A stretch of 64,000 nucleotides of DNA from Gallionellales bacterium 39-52-133 (GTDB taxonomy: Bacteria; Pseudomonadota; Gammaproteobacteria; Burkholderiales; Gallionellaceae). The notes beneath the pieces are model-generated. The model was not told where the DNA came from. It did no database searches and saw nothing but the letters and a program-made list of their open reading frames with translations. Within the stretch, counting starts at the first letter, position 1. Every line of letters starts with the position of its first letter. Positions 18,127 to 27,355 of this stretch are shown here, piece by piece. The translations under genes and the position numbers were made by a program. Location of the stretch: NCBI GenBank assembly GCA_002278935.1, contig NCJL01000008.1:407984-471983 (forward strand). The letters run 5' to 3'.

Positions 18127-18238
18127 CAAAAGGGTCGTGCTCATGGCAACTATCTGCATCATGTCCGCCACAAAGGTCAAACTTTTGTTGGCCTCCGGCA
18201 GAGCCGGGTATTTGGCTCTGTGAATTATTGCGGGCCTG

Positions 18239-18721
18239 TTATTTTTTGCCGGTTTCTTCGTATCCGGCTTCAATCACAAACACGCCTTCCGGCATGGTAA
18301 AGGGCAGCACGATGATAGGCGCATTGGTTTTATGCGCAATCAGATAGTCACTCCCCAAAATAATGGTTGGTAGCGAGAGCGTGAAAAAATAGCCGCCGTT
18401 TTCAAGCGTGCTTTTTGCGCCGCCCAGCACCATGTTGGCCAGCTCGCCGACCAGGTCGATAACCATTCCGTCTATTTTTGAAATTTCACCGGGCAACATT
18501 TTTTTTGCAATGTGCACGATAGCCGCCTCGGAGAAAGTCAGCGCGACGGATGCGTTGCCCCTGCTTCCGACCATGCTCATCACGCCGGTAATATTTTTTC
18601 CCTGCACAAATGCGTTTTGATCTTTTATTTTTGGCGTGCCCACCTTGGGCTTAATGTGCGCCATGGTGGAGAGGACGTTCAGCATGGATGCAAGAACCGG
18701 ATTGATAAAATTTACATTCAT
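18239..18721 (-). CDS. cheX: CheX-type CheY-P phosphatase
   Basis: A 160-residue cytosolic protein of the CheC/CheX/FliY superfamily that hydrolyses phospho-aspartate on CheY-like receivers. The core helix DLVGELANMVLGGAK (about residues 87-101) has the E-x-x-N catalytic pair of the family. An earlier segment GVMSMVGSRGNASVALTFSE forms the central strands. There is no chemotaxis operon around it; it lies immediately downstream of nrdJ (38 bases between them, same strand). It could dephosphorylate the receivers encoded at 52.8-64 kb, but that is inference. Confidence 0.82.
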   Translation of the reverse strand: MNVNFINPVLASMLNVLSTMAHIKPKVGTPKIKDQNAFVQGKNITGVMSMVGSRGNASVALTFSEAAIVHIAKKMLPGEISKIDGMVIDLVGELANMVLGGAKSTLENGGYFFTLSLPTIILGSDYLIAHKTNAPIIVLPFTMPEGVFVIEAGYEETGKK

Positions 18722-18758
18722 GCCTTAAGTACCGTAACGATCAAGATTGGATGAAAAA

Positions 18759-21700
18759 TCAACCGCACGCGCCTATCGCGCCGCAGGAAGTGCAGAAATC
18801 ACAGCCGTCCTTTTTGATCACGGTGCGGTTGCCGCACTCCTCGCATTTTTTGCCGGCCATGAGCTGCACATCGCTTTGCCTGCGTAGCAGCGCCTTGGGA
18901 CGTTTGCCCTGCGGGGTGGAAAGGATGCCGCTTTCAGTGATGGGGAAGCCTTCTTCGGTGAGCAGGCCCAGCATCGCGTAGCGGTGTATTACCAGCCTGG
19001 CGACATAGGCCACGGTGGAGGGCCAGGTCTGTGATTTTTCGCTGCCGGGTACGCGCGCCATGAAGTCGCCCAGCGGTTCGGCAAAATTCAGCAGCTTGCG
19101 CAGCTTCATGCCTATCCAGGCCGGATCGATCACGCGCATGTCGAGGCTGAGCAGTTTGCACAGGCCGTCCAGCGCGCGCGGATATTCGCCCGACAGCCAG
19201 ATGGAGTATGGTCGACGCTGGCCGTCGGGCAGCACCAGCTCTTTCAAGCCCAATACGAAGTCATCGCCTGCTGCGGCATTCAGCACATCCACGGTCCAGC
19301 TCATGGTGCCGTCGGGGCTGGCCTTGGGTTCCTTGCGCGAGAACATCGCATCCACCACCGGCGTGGCTTCGCCTTCCTGCATGCTCAGCGCATCGAGCTG
19401 CTCGCAGCGGTAGCGCACGATTTTTGCAAAACCCGACACCAGGCTGGGCATGCGCTGTTTGTCGCCGCTGGGGGGAAAGGCCATCATGAAGGCGTCGTCG
19501 CCTGCGGTTTTTTCCAGCACCGCGAGTTTCATATTGAGCCAGCCTCTGTCTTCCGCGCGCATGTCCATCGACAATGTCTTGGCCACCGCACCGAGGCCGC
19601 GCGGCTGCTCGGCACCGTTGACCCATACTTCAAACGGCTTTGCCACGCCATTCTGGATATGGCTGATAAACACCGCGAAACCGCCGTGCTGGTGCTCGAT
19701 CATATACACCCAGCCATCGCTGCCCAGCGGCTGCTCGGGTCGCCCCGGCCAGCGCAGGCTGGCGAGCGCGGGAGTGGGCACCATGTCGAGCACCACGCGC
19801 CGGTCCAGATCATTCTGGTCCAGGTCTTGCGGCGCTTCCTTGCTGGATACGACGGGTGCCACTTCCAGCACCGCGCCCAGCACGCTGTTGGGGCGGTAGG
19901 TGGTGATGCCTTTGAGGCCGTGTTTCCACGCCTCCATATACAGGTTTTCAAACGCCTCGAAGGGATAGTCGGCGGGCACGTTCACGGTTTTGCTGATCGC
20001 GGTGTCGACAAACGGCTGCACCGCGGCCGACATCGCCATATGATCGGTGGCCGACATTTCCAGCGCGGTGACAAAATAATCCGGCAGCTTGTTTACATCA
20101 CCGCCCAGGTGGCGGTACTGGCGCCACGCGTGGTCTTCCACCTGGATAGCTTTTTTGCTGCCATCCGGCATGCGCTTGTTGCGGTTGTAAAACCACGAGA
20201 ACGGCGGCTCGATGCCGTTGCTGGCATTGTCGGCAAAGGCGAGACTGATGGTGCCGGTGGGCGCAATCGACAGCAGGTGGCTGTTGCGCAGGCCATGCTG
20301 TTTGATGCGCTGTTTTATTTTTTCCGGCAGGCGCGAGGCAAAGCTCGGTGCGCTCAAATATTTATCGACATCGAGCAGCGGGAACGCGCCTTTTTCAATA
20401 CCCAGATCGATCGACGCGTTATACGCTGCATCGCGCATCGCCTCGGCAATTTTTGCCGCCATCTTGCGTCCCGCATCGCTGTCGTATTTCAGGCACAGCA
20501 TGATCAGCGCATCGCCCAGCCCGGTAAAGCCGATGCCGATGCGGCGCTTGGCCTGTGCCTCGGCCTGCTGCTCGGGCAGCGGCCACACGGTAACGTCGAG
20601 CACGTTGTCGAGCATGCGCGTGGCCAGCGCGGTCACTTTGCCGAAGCTGATAAAATCGAATTCCGCTTCCTTGCTGAAAGGATTGATGACGAAGCTGTTG
20701 AGGTTGATGCTGCCGAGGTCGCAGCAACCGTAGCTGGGCAGGGGTTGCTCACCACAATTGTGCACATACAAACCGTTGGCATCGAAGGCGTTGATGCCGG
20801 GCACCTGCACATCGAACACCGCTTCTATACCCTCTTGCGTGATGCTTTCCACTTCCACCACAAAACGTTCGCGGTTGGGCAAACGGCGATAGTTGGCTAT
20901 CAGTGCTGTAAGTTTCACCTGTTTTTCGCTGTCGGCAAAACCGACCAGGTCGGCATAGCGCACCAGATTGTCACTGGCGATCACCAGCTCGTGTTGCGCC
21001 TTGACCAGATAATCTTTGAGCCCGCCCTTGCCGTCCGGCATGGCTTTCATCTGCTCGTCGCGGCGGTTCAGATACAGTGTGGAAATAATACCCATGCGCG
21101 CCAGCATGCGTTGCACGGCTTGCAGCGATGCAACATTGGATTGCGCCAGACGCACGCTGACGCCCTTTTCCTGCGAGCCTTGAATGGAACCATCCGCATC
21201 GAAAAAGCCGCGCAGGAAGCCGCGATAAAATTCATACGATGCCTGCTCGATATCCGCAGTAATTTCTTTTGTGTCCTGCATGCCGAACTGCTCGGCCAGT
21301 CTGCGCAGGCTGGCAGATTTGTAACGGTATTCGCCGCGGCCTTCAATAACGTGCCAGCCATTGTGATCGGCTCGGTTGGTCAGGCAACTGGCTGCATTCG
21401 AGACTGCGTCACGTATGGAGGCACTGCCCGCATGTTCCCATACCGACAGGATTGCAGTTTCTTCTTTAAGCAGACCATCCCCGACCAGCAATCCCAGCAG
21501 ATACCCCTGCCCGGTGGTGCCACAGCCCGCCCAGCCGGAAAGCTCGCGGTGGTTGTTCAATACCAGCGAGTCCCCTGCCTTCAACTCACCCGCTTTTATC
21601 CATGTTGTTTCGCGTGCATAGCGGCTGACGTCGGCCTTGAGCACCAGATGATCAGCAGTCAGGCGAACTGCATAACCCTCTTTGCTGCGCACCCGGAGCA

Positions 21701-22715
21701 CCGGCTTGTCGCCAGTCTTGAAAAAACCGGCTGGCGCGGCGCAATGCACTTGCCCGTCCACCACCACCGAGAATTGCTTGCCCATCAGCTCGACAACCTG
21801 GCGCGCGCCATCCGTGGTCATCACCCAGGTGTCGGCTGTCACGCAGGGATTGGTCGCCTCGATTTTTTCAATATAGGCAAGGTTGTTGTCGCGGTTGATT
21901 TTGTCGATAAACAGCACGCCCGGCTCGGCGTGATCGTAGGTGGCCTGCATGATCTGTTTCCACAGGTCTGTGGCCTTGATCTTGCGATACACCCACTTGC
22001 CGTCGCCGCGCAGGTAAGCGCCGGCATCCAGCACGGTTTGCGAGGGCATGGCTTTATGCACCAGCTCCCACTCCGCATCGGCTTCCACCGCTTTCATAAA
22101 CTCGTCGCTGATACCGACCGAGAGGTTGAAGTTGCGCAGGTCACCCGTATCCTTGGCATGGATAAAAGTTTCAATATCGGGATGGTCGCAGCGCAGCACG
22201 CCCATCTGCGCGCCGCGCCGTGCACCGGCGGATTCCACCGTTTCACACGAGCGGTCAAACACGCGCATGTAGGACACCGGCCCGCTGGCGCGGCTATTGG
22301 TGCCTTTTACCAGCGCATCCTTGGGGCGAATATCGGAAAAATCGTAGCCCACGCCACCGCCGCGGCGCATGGTTTCGGCGGCCTGCTGCAGTGCGTCATA
22401 GATACCCGGCTTGCCGTCGCTGATGCCGCTGATGGCATCGCCCACCGGCTGCACAAAGCAATTGATCAGCGTGGCCTGCAGGGTTGTACCGGCGGCCGAG
22501 TTGATACGCCCGCCGGGAATAAAACCGTGTTCCAGCGCCCACAAAAACTGCTCTTCCCATACGGCGGGTTCTTTTTCCACCGCCGCCAGACCCCGCGCCA
22601 CACGCTTGCGCACGTCGTACGCCGTTGTTTCACCGGCTTTGCAATATTTCTCCTGCAAAACCTCAGGGGTAATTTCCTGTTCAATCAAGGGAGTAAGTAT
22701 TTTTTTTGGTTTCAT
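18759..22715 (-). CDS. nrdJ: Cobalamin-dependent ribonucleotide reductase with intein
   Basis: Class II (adenosylcobalamin) ribonucleoside-diphosphate reductase, making deoxyribonucleotides independently of oxygen. The 1318-residue precursor includes a 363-residue intein (residues 291-653) inside the active-site motif [14 protein letters not shown]. The spliced enzyme would have about 955 residues. Extein hallmarks are the N-terminal NrdJ region, [12 protein letters not shown], the substrate loop [10 protein letters not shown], a TSCPD-like repeat pair (about 1040-1250) and a C-terminal zinc-ribbon-like tail CEECGNRT...CDFCTSCG. The last Cys residues probably shuttle electrons. I see no cobalamin riboswitch in the short upstream gap. 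Downstream lies cheX. Confidence 0.93.
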   Translation of the reverse strand: MKPKKILTPLIEQEITPEVLQEKYCKAGETTAYDVRKRVARGLAAVEKEPAVWEEQFLWALEHGFIPGGRINSAAGTTLQATLINCFVQPVGDAISGISDGKPGIYDALQQAAETMRRGGGVGYDFSDIRPKDALVKGTNSRASGPVSYMRVFDRSCETVESAGARRGAQMGVLRCDHPDIETFIHAKDTGDLRNFNLSVGISDEFMKAVEADAEWELVHKAMPSQTVLDAGAYLRGDGKWVYRKIKATDLWKQIMQATYDHAEPGVLFIDKINRDNNLAYIEKIEATNPCVTADTWVMTTDGARQVVELMGKQFSVVVDGQVHCAAPAGFFKTGDKPVLRVRSKEGYAVRLTADHLVLKADVSRYARETTWIKAGELKAGDSLVLNNHRELSGWAGCGTTGQGYLLGLLVGDGLLKEETAILSVWEHAGSASIRDAVSNAASCLTNRADHNGWHVIEGRGEYRYKSASLRRLAEQFGMQDTKEITADIEQASYEFYRGFLRGFFDADGSIQGSQEKGVSVRLAQSNVASLQAVQRMLARMGIISTLYLNRRDEQMKAMPDGKGGLKDYLVKAQHELVIASDNLVRYADLVGFADSEKQVKLTALIANYRRLPNRERFVVEVESITQEGIEAVFDVQVPGINAFDANGLYVHNCGEQPLPSYGCCDLGSINLNSFVINPFSKEAEFDFISFGKVTALATRMLDNVLDVTVWPLPEQQAEAQAKRRIGIGFTGLGDALIMLCLKYDSDAGRKMAAKIAEAMRDAAYNASIDLGIEKGAFPLLDVDKYLSAPSFASRLPEKIKQRIKQHGLRNSHLLSIAPTGTISLAFADNASNGIEPPFSWFYNRNKRMPDGSKKAIQVEDHAWRQYRHLGGDVNKLPDYFVTALEMSATDHMAMSAAVQPFVDTAISKTVNVPADYPFEAFENLYMEAWKHGLKGITTYRPNSVLGAVLEVAPVVSSKEAPQDLDQNDLDRRVVLDMVPTPALASLRWPGRPEQPLGSDGWVYMIEHQHGGFAVFISHIQNGVAKPFEVWVNGAEQPRGLGAVAKTLSMDMRAEDRGWLNMKLAVLEKTAGDDAFMMAFPPSGDKQRMPSLVSGFAKIVRYRCEQLDALSMQEGEATPVVDAMFSRKEPKASPDGTMSWTVDVLNAAAGDDFVLGLKELVLPDGQRRPYSIWLSGEYPRALDGLCKLLSLDMRVIDPAWIGMKLRKLLNFAEPLGDFMARVPGSEKSQTWPSTVAYVARLVIHRYAMLGLLTEEGFPITESGILSTPQGKRPKALLRRQSDVQLMAGKKCEECGNRTVIKKDGCDFCTSCGAIGACG
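20757..21845 (-). mobile_element. Intein with LAGLIDADG homing endonuclease in nrdJ
   Basis: A 363-residue in-frame intervening protein in nrdJ. It starts at Cys291 ([17 protein letters not shown], block A), has a block-B segment with T-x-D-H (RLTADHLVL), and ends with block [17 protein letters not shown] followed by LYVHN and Cys+1. All splicing residues (Cys1, His-Asn end, Cys+1) are present, so splicing should work. The middle has two LAGLIDADG helices, [13 protein letters not shown] and [12 protein letters not shown], whose acidic residues are intact, suggesting an active homing enzyme. The site interrupts the most conserved catalytic motif of the reductase. Confidence 0.93.
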
Positions 22716-22781
22716 GATTGCACGTCGCGTGTGTTTGGATGAAAAGAGTTTGAGTTTGATTATCCCCCCAATCGCGGGAAT

Positions 22782-22804
22782 AAAAAAAGCCCAATATTTT
22801 GGGC
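22782..22804 (-). terminator. Intrinsic terminator of pgeF
   Basis: On the minus strand GCCCAA, a four-base loop and TTGGGC are followed at once by seven T. It lies 55 bases after the pgeF stop and before nrdJ, separating the two transcripts. Confidence 0.8.
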
Positions 22805-22858
22805 CTGGCTCGGATAAGTTATTTATCCAGAAAATTCAACCGGATGGAAAAATACTGC

Positions 22859-23593
22859 TCAGCTTAGCCAGATAAAAGTCCCCATTCTTCCCGTTACTCC
22901 GTCACGACGATAGGAGTAAAAACGCTCCGCATCACGATAGGTGCACAGATCGCCGCCGTAGATGCGCTGAATGCCCAGCGCATGCAAACGCAAACGTGCA
23001 AGCTGATAGATATCGGCCATCCACTTGCCTTCTGCCGCCGCGACAAAAGCCCCGGCAGCTTCCGGCTGGCGCGCCACAAAGGCTGCGCGCACTTCGTCGC
23101 CCACTTCAAATTTTTCCGGCCCGATGGCGGGGCCTAGCCAGGCCATCAGCGTGGAGGCCGGCACCTGCATCGCGCTGACGGTGGCTTCAATCACGCCATC
23201 GCACAAACCGCGCCAGCCCGCATGCGCGGCCCCCACCACAGAGCCTTTATCATCGCACAGCAAAACCGGCAGGCAATCGGCAGTCATCACCACGCACACC
23301 GCGCCGGGGTGAGTCGACACGCTGGCATCGGCCTGCGGCAAGCAGCCCGCATGTCCGGCATCGGCCACCGCCACGCCATGCACCTGATTAAGCCACACCG
23401 GCTCGCTGGGACACAGGGTGTTGAGCAGCATGCGGTTGCGTGACACGGCCAGCGGATTGTCGCCGACATGGCTGCCGAGATTGAAGCTGGCGTAGGGGGC
23501 AACACTGCTGCCGCCCATGCGCGTGGTTTGCAGGGCTTTTATATTCGCCGGGGCGGGCCAATCGGGCGTGAGGCAATGCTGCACTATGCTCAT
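22859..23593 (-). CDS. pgeF: Peptidoglycan editing factor PgeF (laccase-domain family)
   Basis: A 244-residue member of the YfiH/DUF152 family, now known as PgeF, which cleaves misincorporated residues (such as L-Ser in place of L-Ala) from murein precursors; related proteins act as purine nucleosidases. The zinc-binding pattern is visible: WLNQVHG (His), VMTADCLPVLLCDD (Cys) and GAAHAGWRGL (His). The C-terminal YGGDLCTYRD and FYSYRRDG are also typical. It is encoded downstream of rluD on the same strand, as in many proteobacteria. An AT-rich dispersed motif ends only a few bases before its ATG, and a good terminator follows. Confidence 0.92.
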   Translation of the reverse strand: MSIVQHCLTPDWPAPANIKALQTTRMGGSSVAPYASFNLGSHVGDNPLAVSRNRMLLNTLCPSEPVWLNQVHGVAVADAGHAGCLPQADASVSTHPGAVCVVMTADCLPVLLCDDKGSVVGAAHAGWRGLCDGVIEATVSAMQVPASTLMAWLGPAIGPEKFEVGDEVRAAFVARQPEAAGAFVAAAEGKWMADIYQLARLRLHALGIQRIYGGDLCTYRDAERFYSYRRDGVTGRMGTFIWLS

Positions 23594-23594
23594 A

Positions 23595-23622
23595 TTGTAA
23601 CTATTTGATTATATTGAATATT
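23595..23622 (-). repeat. AT-rich dispersed motif, copy 3
   Basis: On the minus strand: TTCAATATAATCAAATAG then TTACAAT, immediately upstream of the pgeF ATG. The included TATAAT could serve as a -10 box with a very short leader. It shares about 20 bases with the other copies. Confidence 0.6.
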
Positions 23623-23631
23623 TTATCGAAT

Positions 23632-23696
23632 GGGAGCGCCGACGTCCTCGTCGGCAAGCCTGTTGAAAATTAGCCGACGGGGACGTCGGCGCTCCC
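23632..23696. repeat. GC-rich cruciform repeat, copy 1
   Basis: Two 24-base arms (23632-23655 and 23673-23696), inverted, with one mismatch, around a 17-base AT-rich loop. The core is GCGCCGACGTCC with its complement. It is located between pgeF and rluD. A second, perfect copy is at 27285-27348. Confidence 0.85.
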
Positions 23697-23705
23697 GCAA
23701 ACCAG

Positions 23706-24701
23706 TTAAATCGCTCTGATGTCGCTCAACAGTTTTTGCATATCTGCCGGCATATCCACTTGCCATTCCATCCACTCGCCGGTTTCCGGATGTTCCAGCC
23801 CCAGACGTTCGGCATGCAAGGCCTGCCGTGGAAAAGCGCCAAGGGTGTCGCGCATTTGCGGCGGGCATTTCTGTGCGCCCTTGATGTAGATGTGGTCGCC
23901 CACCAGCGGGTGGCGAATGGAGGCCATGTGCACACGGATTTGATGGGTGCGTCCGGTTTCCAGTTTGCAGCGCAGCAGGGTGCAGCCGGGGAAAGATTCG
24001 ACAATGGCGTAATGGGTAACAGCGGGCTTGCCGCCCTCCACCACCGCCATTTTGGTGCGCTGCGAGGGATGGCGGTCGATCGGCGCATCGACTCTGCCGG
24101 CCCGCACCACTTCGCCGTGCACCAGTGCCAGATATTCGCGGCTGACGGTGCGCGCCTGCAACTGGCGCACCAGGTCGGTTTGCGCAATGATAGTTTTGGC
24201 CACCACCAGCAGTCCGCTGGTGTCTTTGTCCAGCCGGTGCACAATGCCGGCGCGCGGCACTTCGGCCAGATGCGGCGCGTGGTGCAGCAGCGCATTGAGC
24301 AGAGTGCCTTCCCAGTTGCCGCTGCCAGGGTGCACCACCAGGCCTACCGGTTTGTTGATAATGAGGATGCTGTCATCTTCATACACAATATCCAGCGGTA
24401 TATCTTCGGCCAGATAGGGTTGATCGGCCGGATCGCTTTGCGGCACCAGCACGATGGCTTCGCCACCCCACACTTTCTGCTTGATGGTGGCGGGGGCGCC
24501 GTTGAGCGTGACTTGCCCCTGCGTGACCCACTCCTGCAAACGGCTGCGCGAATACTCCGGCAGCAGTCTGGCCAAAGCCTGATCGAGGCGCATGCCGCCG
24601 TATTCAAGGGGAACCTTAAAGGTCAGAGGTGTAAGGGAGCCGGTGTTAAGGAGTTCGGGGTTTGCGGTATAATCGCGCAATATATTTTCGGTTTCTGTCA
24701 T
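23706..24701 (-). CDS. rluD: 23S rRNA pseudouridine synthase D
   Basis: Makes pseudouridines in helix 69 of 23S rRNA (positions 1911/1915/1917 in E. coli). An S4 RNA-binding domain (RLDQALARLLPEYSRSRLQEWV) precedes the catalytic domain with GIVHRLDKDTSGLLVVAK (catalytic Asp) and ETGRTHQIRVHM. The frame is open upstream to 24770, but I choose the ATG at 24701. That start shares the tetramer CATG with the divergent bamD start at 24700. Since the bamD promoter would then lie in rluD, a start further inside (the family needs only about 18 residues before RLDQ) is possible. Divergence from bamD is a conserved arrangement. Confidence 0.93.
   Translation of the reverse strand: MTETENILRDYTANPELLNTGSLTPLTFKVPLEYGGMRLDQALARLLPEYSRSRLQEWVTQGQVTLNGAPATIKQKVWGGEAIVLVPQSDPADQPYLAEDIPLDIVYEDDSILIINKPVGLVVHPGSGNWEGTLLNALLHHAPHLAEVPRAGIVHRLDKDTSGLLVVAKTIIAQTDLVRQLQARTVSREYLALVHGEVVRAGRVDAPIDRHPSQRTKMAVVEGGKPAVTHYAIVESFPGCTLLRCKLETGRTHQIRVHMASIRHPLVGDHIYIKGAQKCPPQMRDTLGAFPRQALHAERLGLEHPETGEWMEWQVDMPADMQKLLSDIRAI
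24668..24673 (+). promoter_or_regulatory. Possible -10 box for bamD
   Basis: A perfect TATAAT 27 bases before the bamD ATG. The -35 region (around TGTTAA at 24644) is poor. It lies inside the annotated 5' end of rluD on the other strand. Confidence 0.35.
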
Positions 24702-25494
24702 GCGCGCCATTTTATCTCTTTTAGTACTGTCCACGTTAATCTCTTTGAGCGCCTGCAGCTCAACTCCCAAGCAGGACTTGCGGCCGGCAAGCGAGCTTTA
24801 TGAAGAAGCGCAGTTTGAAATGGAGGAGATTAATTACGAAAAAGCCGTCAAGCTGCTGGAGACACTGCAGTCGCGCTACCCTTACGGCCGCTATGCGCAG
24901 CAGGCCCTGATGGAAATAGCCTATGCCAACTACAAGCTGAACGAACCCGATGCGGCGCTCGCCGCAGCAGACCGCTTCATCAAACAATTCCCCAATAGCC
25001 CCGGTCTGGATTACATCTATTACCTGAAGGGCATGGTCAATTTCAATGACAATGCCGGCTTCTTCAGCAAACTGTCGCGCCAGGATCCCGCCGAGCGCGA
25101 CCCGCAGACGCTGCGCGATTCCTTTGATTCCTTCAAAGAGCTGATCATCCGCTTCCCGGATAGCCGTTACACGGAAGATGCAAGACTGCGCATGCAGTTT
25201 CTGATCAACACCCTGTCGCGCTCGGACATCAGCATTGCCAGCTACTACCTGCGGCGCGGTGCCTATATCGCCGCCATTAACCGCGCAAACAATGTACTCA
25301 AAGAATTTCCGGAAACCAGACAGACGCGCGATGCCTTGCTCATCATGGTGATGGCCTACGATCGCCTGGGGCAGCATGATTTGCGTGATGATACGCAACG
25401 CGTGCTCGACCTGAATATCGCCAAAGACGGCATCAAGCCCGGCATCACGCCCGATCTGAAGCAGACCGGCAGCTGGTGGCAATTTTGGCTGTAA
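24700..25494 (+). CDS. bamD: Outer-membrane assembly lipoprotein BamD
   Basis: Component of the BAM complex that inserts beta-barrels into the outer membrane, held at its inner face by a lipid anchor. The signal MRAILSLLVLSTLISLSAC has the lipobox LSAC with Cys19. Mature residues contain five TPR-like repeats, beginning ASELYEEAQFEMEEINYEKAVKLLE split by RYPYGRYAQQALMEIAY. The YLKGMVNF and FPDSRYTEDA segments are typical of BamD/ComL. Length (264) is normal. It is transcribed away from rluD. The Nudix gene follows after 19 bases, so the two may be in one operon with sseB. Confidence 0.94.
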   Translation: MRAILSLLVLSTLISLSACSSTPKQDLRPASELYEEAQFEMEEINYEKAVKLLETLQSRYPYGRYAQQALMEIAYANYKLNEPDAALAAADRFIKQFPNSPGLDYIYYLKGMVNFNDNAGFFSKLSRQDPAERDPQTLRDSFDSFKELIIRFPDSRYTEDARLRMQFLINTLSRSDISIASYYLRRGAYIAAINRANNVLKEFPETRQTRDALLIMVMAYDRLGQHDLRDDTQRVLDLNIAKDGIKPGITPDLKQTGSWWQFWL

Positions 25495-25513
25495 CACCGC
25501 ATCGGGAGGCCGC

Positions 25514-26068
25514 ATGAAATTCTGCCCTGACTGTGGCGCACCCGTCGAGCTGCGCATGCCGCCCGATGACAACCGCGAACGCCATATCTGCACGGTTTGC
25601 ACCACCATTCATTATCAGAATCCAAAAATGATCGTCGGCGCCATTCCCGAATGGGAAGATGGCAGGATACTCTTGTGCCGCCGCGCGATCGAGCCGCGCC
25701 ACGGCTTGTGGACCCTGCCTGCCGGCTTTATGGAAAACGGCGAAACCACACCCGAGGCCGCCGCGCGCGAAACCCTGGAAGAGGCCAACGCGCAGGTGCA
25801 GATCGGCGATCTCTATTCAATGTACAACATTCCCTACATCAACCAGGTATACCTGCTGTTTCGCGCGCGCCTGCTGAATCTGGATTTTTCACCCGGCGTG
25901 GAAAGCCTGGAAGTCGCGTTGTTCACGGAAGCTGAAATCCCGTGGGACGAGCTGGCCTTCCGCGCGGTAAGCCTGACCCTGCAAGATTATTATGCCGACC
26001 GCAAAGCCGGCGGCTACAAATTCCACCTGGGTGATTTAACTCCGCCATTGCGCAACCCGCCAACTTAA
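25514..26068 (+). CDS. Zinc-ribbon Nudix hydrolase
   Basis: A 184-residue Nudix enzyme with an N-terminal four-Cys zinc ribbon (CPDC...CTVC, residues 4-29), as in the NudC/YfcD-like and ADP-ribose pyrophosphatase groups. The Nudix box runs from GFMENGE through AARETLEEAN; all metal-binding Glu residues are present, but the usual Gly after EE-x is Asn. Before it lies the common RHGLWTLPAGFM. It hydrolyses nucleoside diphosphates linked to another moiety; NADH or ADP-ribose are possible, but the substrate cannot be read off. It has a GGGAGG ribosome site and sits in the bamD-nudix-sseB run. Confidence 0.88.
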   Translation: MKFCPDCGAPVELRMPPDDNRERHICTVCTTIHYQNPKMIVGAIPEWEDGRILLCRRAIEPRHGLWTLPAGFMENGETTPEAAARETLEEANAQVQIGDLYSMYNIPYINQVYLLFRARLLNLDFSPGVESLEVALFTEAEIPWDELAFRAVSLTLQDYYADRKAGGYKFHLGDLTPPLRNPPT

Positions 26069-26078
26069 GGACAAGAAA

Positions 26079-26504
26079 ATGGAACATGCCGACTTTAAGC
26101 CACAAAACGACCTTGAAAAAACCCTGCTGACTTTGCTCGATGGCAGCATGGAAGGTGAAGATTTTCTGCATTACCTGATGGACGCGCAGGTATACATGCC
26201 GATACTGGATGAAACCCCTGCGATCATGGACTTTCAGCGTTCCACCCAAACCCAGCCATTGCTGGTTGATGATGAGGAACACACCCGGATGCTGATTTTA
26301 TTTACCAGCACGGAACGGTCAAAGGACTTTGTAAGCGGCTTTCCCGGCTATGGCGGTGGCCTGCTGATCGAGTTCAGTTGGGTGCTGCGCAAAATGGACA
26401 GGGCTTTGGCGATTGCGTTGAATCCCGGCCTTGAGGCGGGTTTTGACATGGATGCGGAAACCGTTGCAAGCATGATGGCCGAGTTGCCGCCGGAATCGCA
26501 ATAA
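26079..26504 (+). CDS. SseB-family protein
   Basis: A 141-residue cytosolic protein of the SseB N-terminal family. The opening helix NDLEKTLLTLLDGSMEGEDFLHYLMDAQVYMPI, the strand MLILFTSTERSKDFV and the late LAIALNPGLEAGFDM agree with that family, whose members are small and of poorly known role (an enhanced-serine-sensitivity factor in E. coli). Eleven bases separate it from the Nudix gene, with AAGGA before the ATG, so it is probably the last gene of that unit. The C-terminal extension of longer SseB proteins is absent. Confidence 0.8.
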   Translation: MEHADFKPQNDLEKTLLTLLDGSMEGEDFLHYLMDAQVYMPILDETPAIMDFQRSTQTQPLLVDDEEHTRMLILFTSTERSKDFVSGFPGYGGGLLIEFSWVLRKMDRALAIALNPGLEAGFDMDAETVASMMAELPPESQ

Positions 26505-26645
26505 GCAGCCGCCAGACAGGCGACATATACTCGGCCAGCCCGGATGTAAATATAAATTAAGCCGGGTTATACTTTGTCGCGCAATCTGTCAAAAAATTGT
26601 TGAAATTCAGGTGCTGTTGACCAGCCAAAATTGAAAGCATTGAAC

Positions 26646-26855
26646 ATGCCGAACACGAAAAAAGAACCCTCCAGACTGGAACTGGTCAAGGCAGGAAAAC
26701 TGGAAGAACGTCGCGCTTCCCGGCCCGCCATTATTATTGCCAAAGAAGAACCTGACATATCCGAGGCTGATGAGGGCTTCAAGCTGACGCCTGAAATGAT
26801 GGCAATTGCGCTGATGGTGGTGATGCTGCTGATTCTGTCTGTTGTTGGCTTCTAG
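26646..26855 (+). CDS. Small single-pass membrane protein, unknown
   Basis: A 69-residue protein from the ATG at 26646 (a TTG at 26631 is an alternative). The first 45 residues are charged (PNTKKEPSRLELVKAGKLEE). Residues about 50-68 form one hydrophobic helix (MMAIALMVVMLLILSVVGF) at the very end, as in tail-anchored proteins. The ribosome site is weak. No family recognised. The clean helix and charged soluble part make it more likely real than not. Confidence 0.5.
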   Translation: MPNTKKEPSRLELVKAGKLEERRASRPAIIIAKEEPDISEADEGFKLTPEMMAIALMVVMLLILSVVGF

Positions 26856-26885
26856 CCAACGATTACACCCACCGTATTTTTGTCG

Positions 26886-27203
26886 CTACGGCTGAAGTTC
26901 CAGTCCCGCCCCGCAATGCCAGCACAGCTGGAAGTTGCGCGGATTTTCCTCCCCGCAGGCACGACAGATTACAACGCCCGCCTCGACGGGTGAATTGTCG
27001 TAGTTGCGCGTCACTGTCTGCGCCCGCTCAACATCACGGTCATTGACTATCCACACTTCGGGATAAGCATGGGTAAAAGGAATCTCGCCCAGGCCGCCCT
27101 GGGCATTTTCATTGCGCAAACGCGCCTCAACTCCCGCATGACCCAGCAAATCCAGCACGAGCTGGGCTTCCATCAGGTTGGCGGCGGAATAGACTTTCTT
27201 CAT
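26886..27203 (-). CDS. DUF2007 protein with zinc ribbon
   Basis: A 105-residue protein. The N-terminal domain (1-70), MKKVYSAANLMEAQLVLDLL through YPEVWIVNDRDVERAQTV, is the DUF2007 fold, a small ferredoxin-like domain called a putative signal-transducing protein and related to PII-like proteins. A C-terminal zinc ribbon with CRACGEENPRNFQLCWHCG (about 80-98) follows. Function is unknown. It converges on the small membrane protein and is separated from uup by the second GC-rich cruciform. Confidence 0.8.
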   Translation of the reverse strand: MKKVYSAANLMEAQLVLDLLGHAGVEARLRNENAQGGLGEIPFTHAYPEVWIVNDRDVERAQTVTRNYDNSPVEAGVVICRACGEENPRNFQLCWHCGAGLELQP

Positions 27204-27284
27204 TATTTTTTATCCTGAAATCGCAGATATTTGCTCACCCTTTCCCAACCCTCCTCCTCCGCTTGCGGGAGAAGGTTGGGGAGC

Positions 27285-27348
27285 GGGAGCGCCGACGTCC
27301 TCGTCGGCAATCATGTTTAAAAGAGCCGACGAGGACGTCGGCGCTCCC
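27285..27348. repeat. GC-rich cruciform repeat, copy 2
   Basis: Perfect 24-base inverted arms (27285-27308 and 27325-27348), identical to the left arm of the copy at 23632, around a 16-base loop. A separate imperfect palindrome (CCCAACC with GGTTGGG, about 27244-27280) lies directly beside it. Confidence 0.9.
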
Positions 27349-27355
27349 GCAGGGC

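Larger units (their letters stand above)
17938..18238. other. Gap with AT-rich motif and inverted C/G-tract repeat
   Basis: No gene seen. It contains the AT-rich dispersed motif (about 18010-18038), the inverted copy of the C/G-tract repeat (18089-18126) and, at about 18198-18220, a possible weak hairpin (CAGAGCC with GGCTCTG) downstream of cheX. Confidence 0.55.

Noticed and set aside
19659..22742. Very long open frame (about 1000 codons) opposite nrdJ
   Set aside because: It is the antisense shadow of nrdJ, rich in His, Gln, Ala and Arg with no domain, and nrdJ has full motif support.
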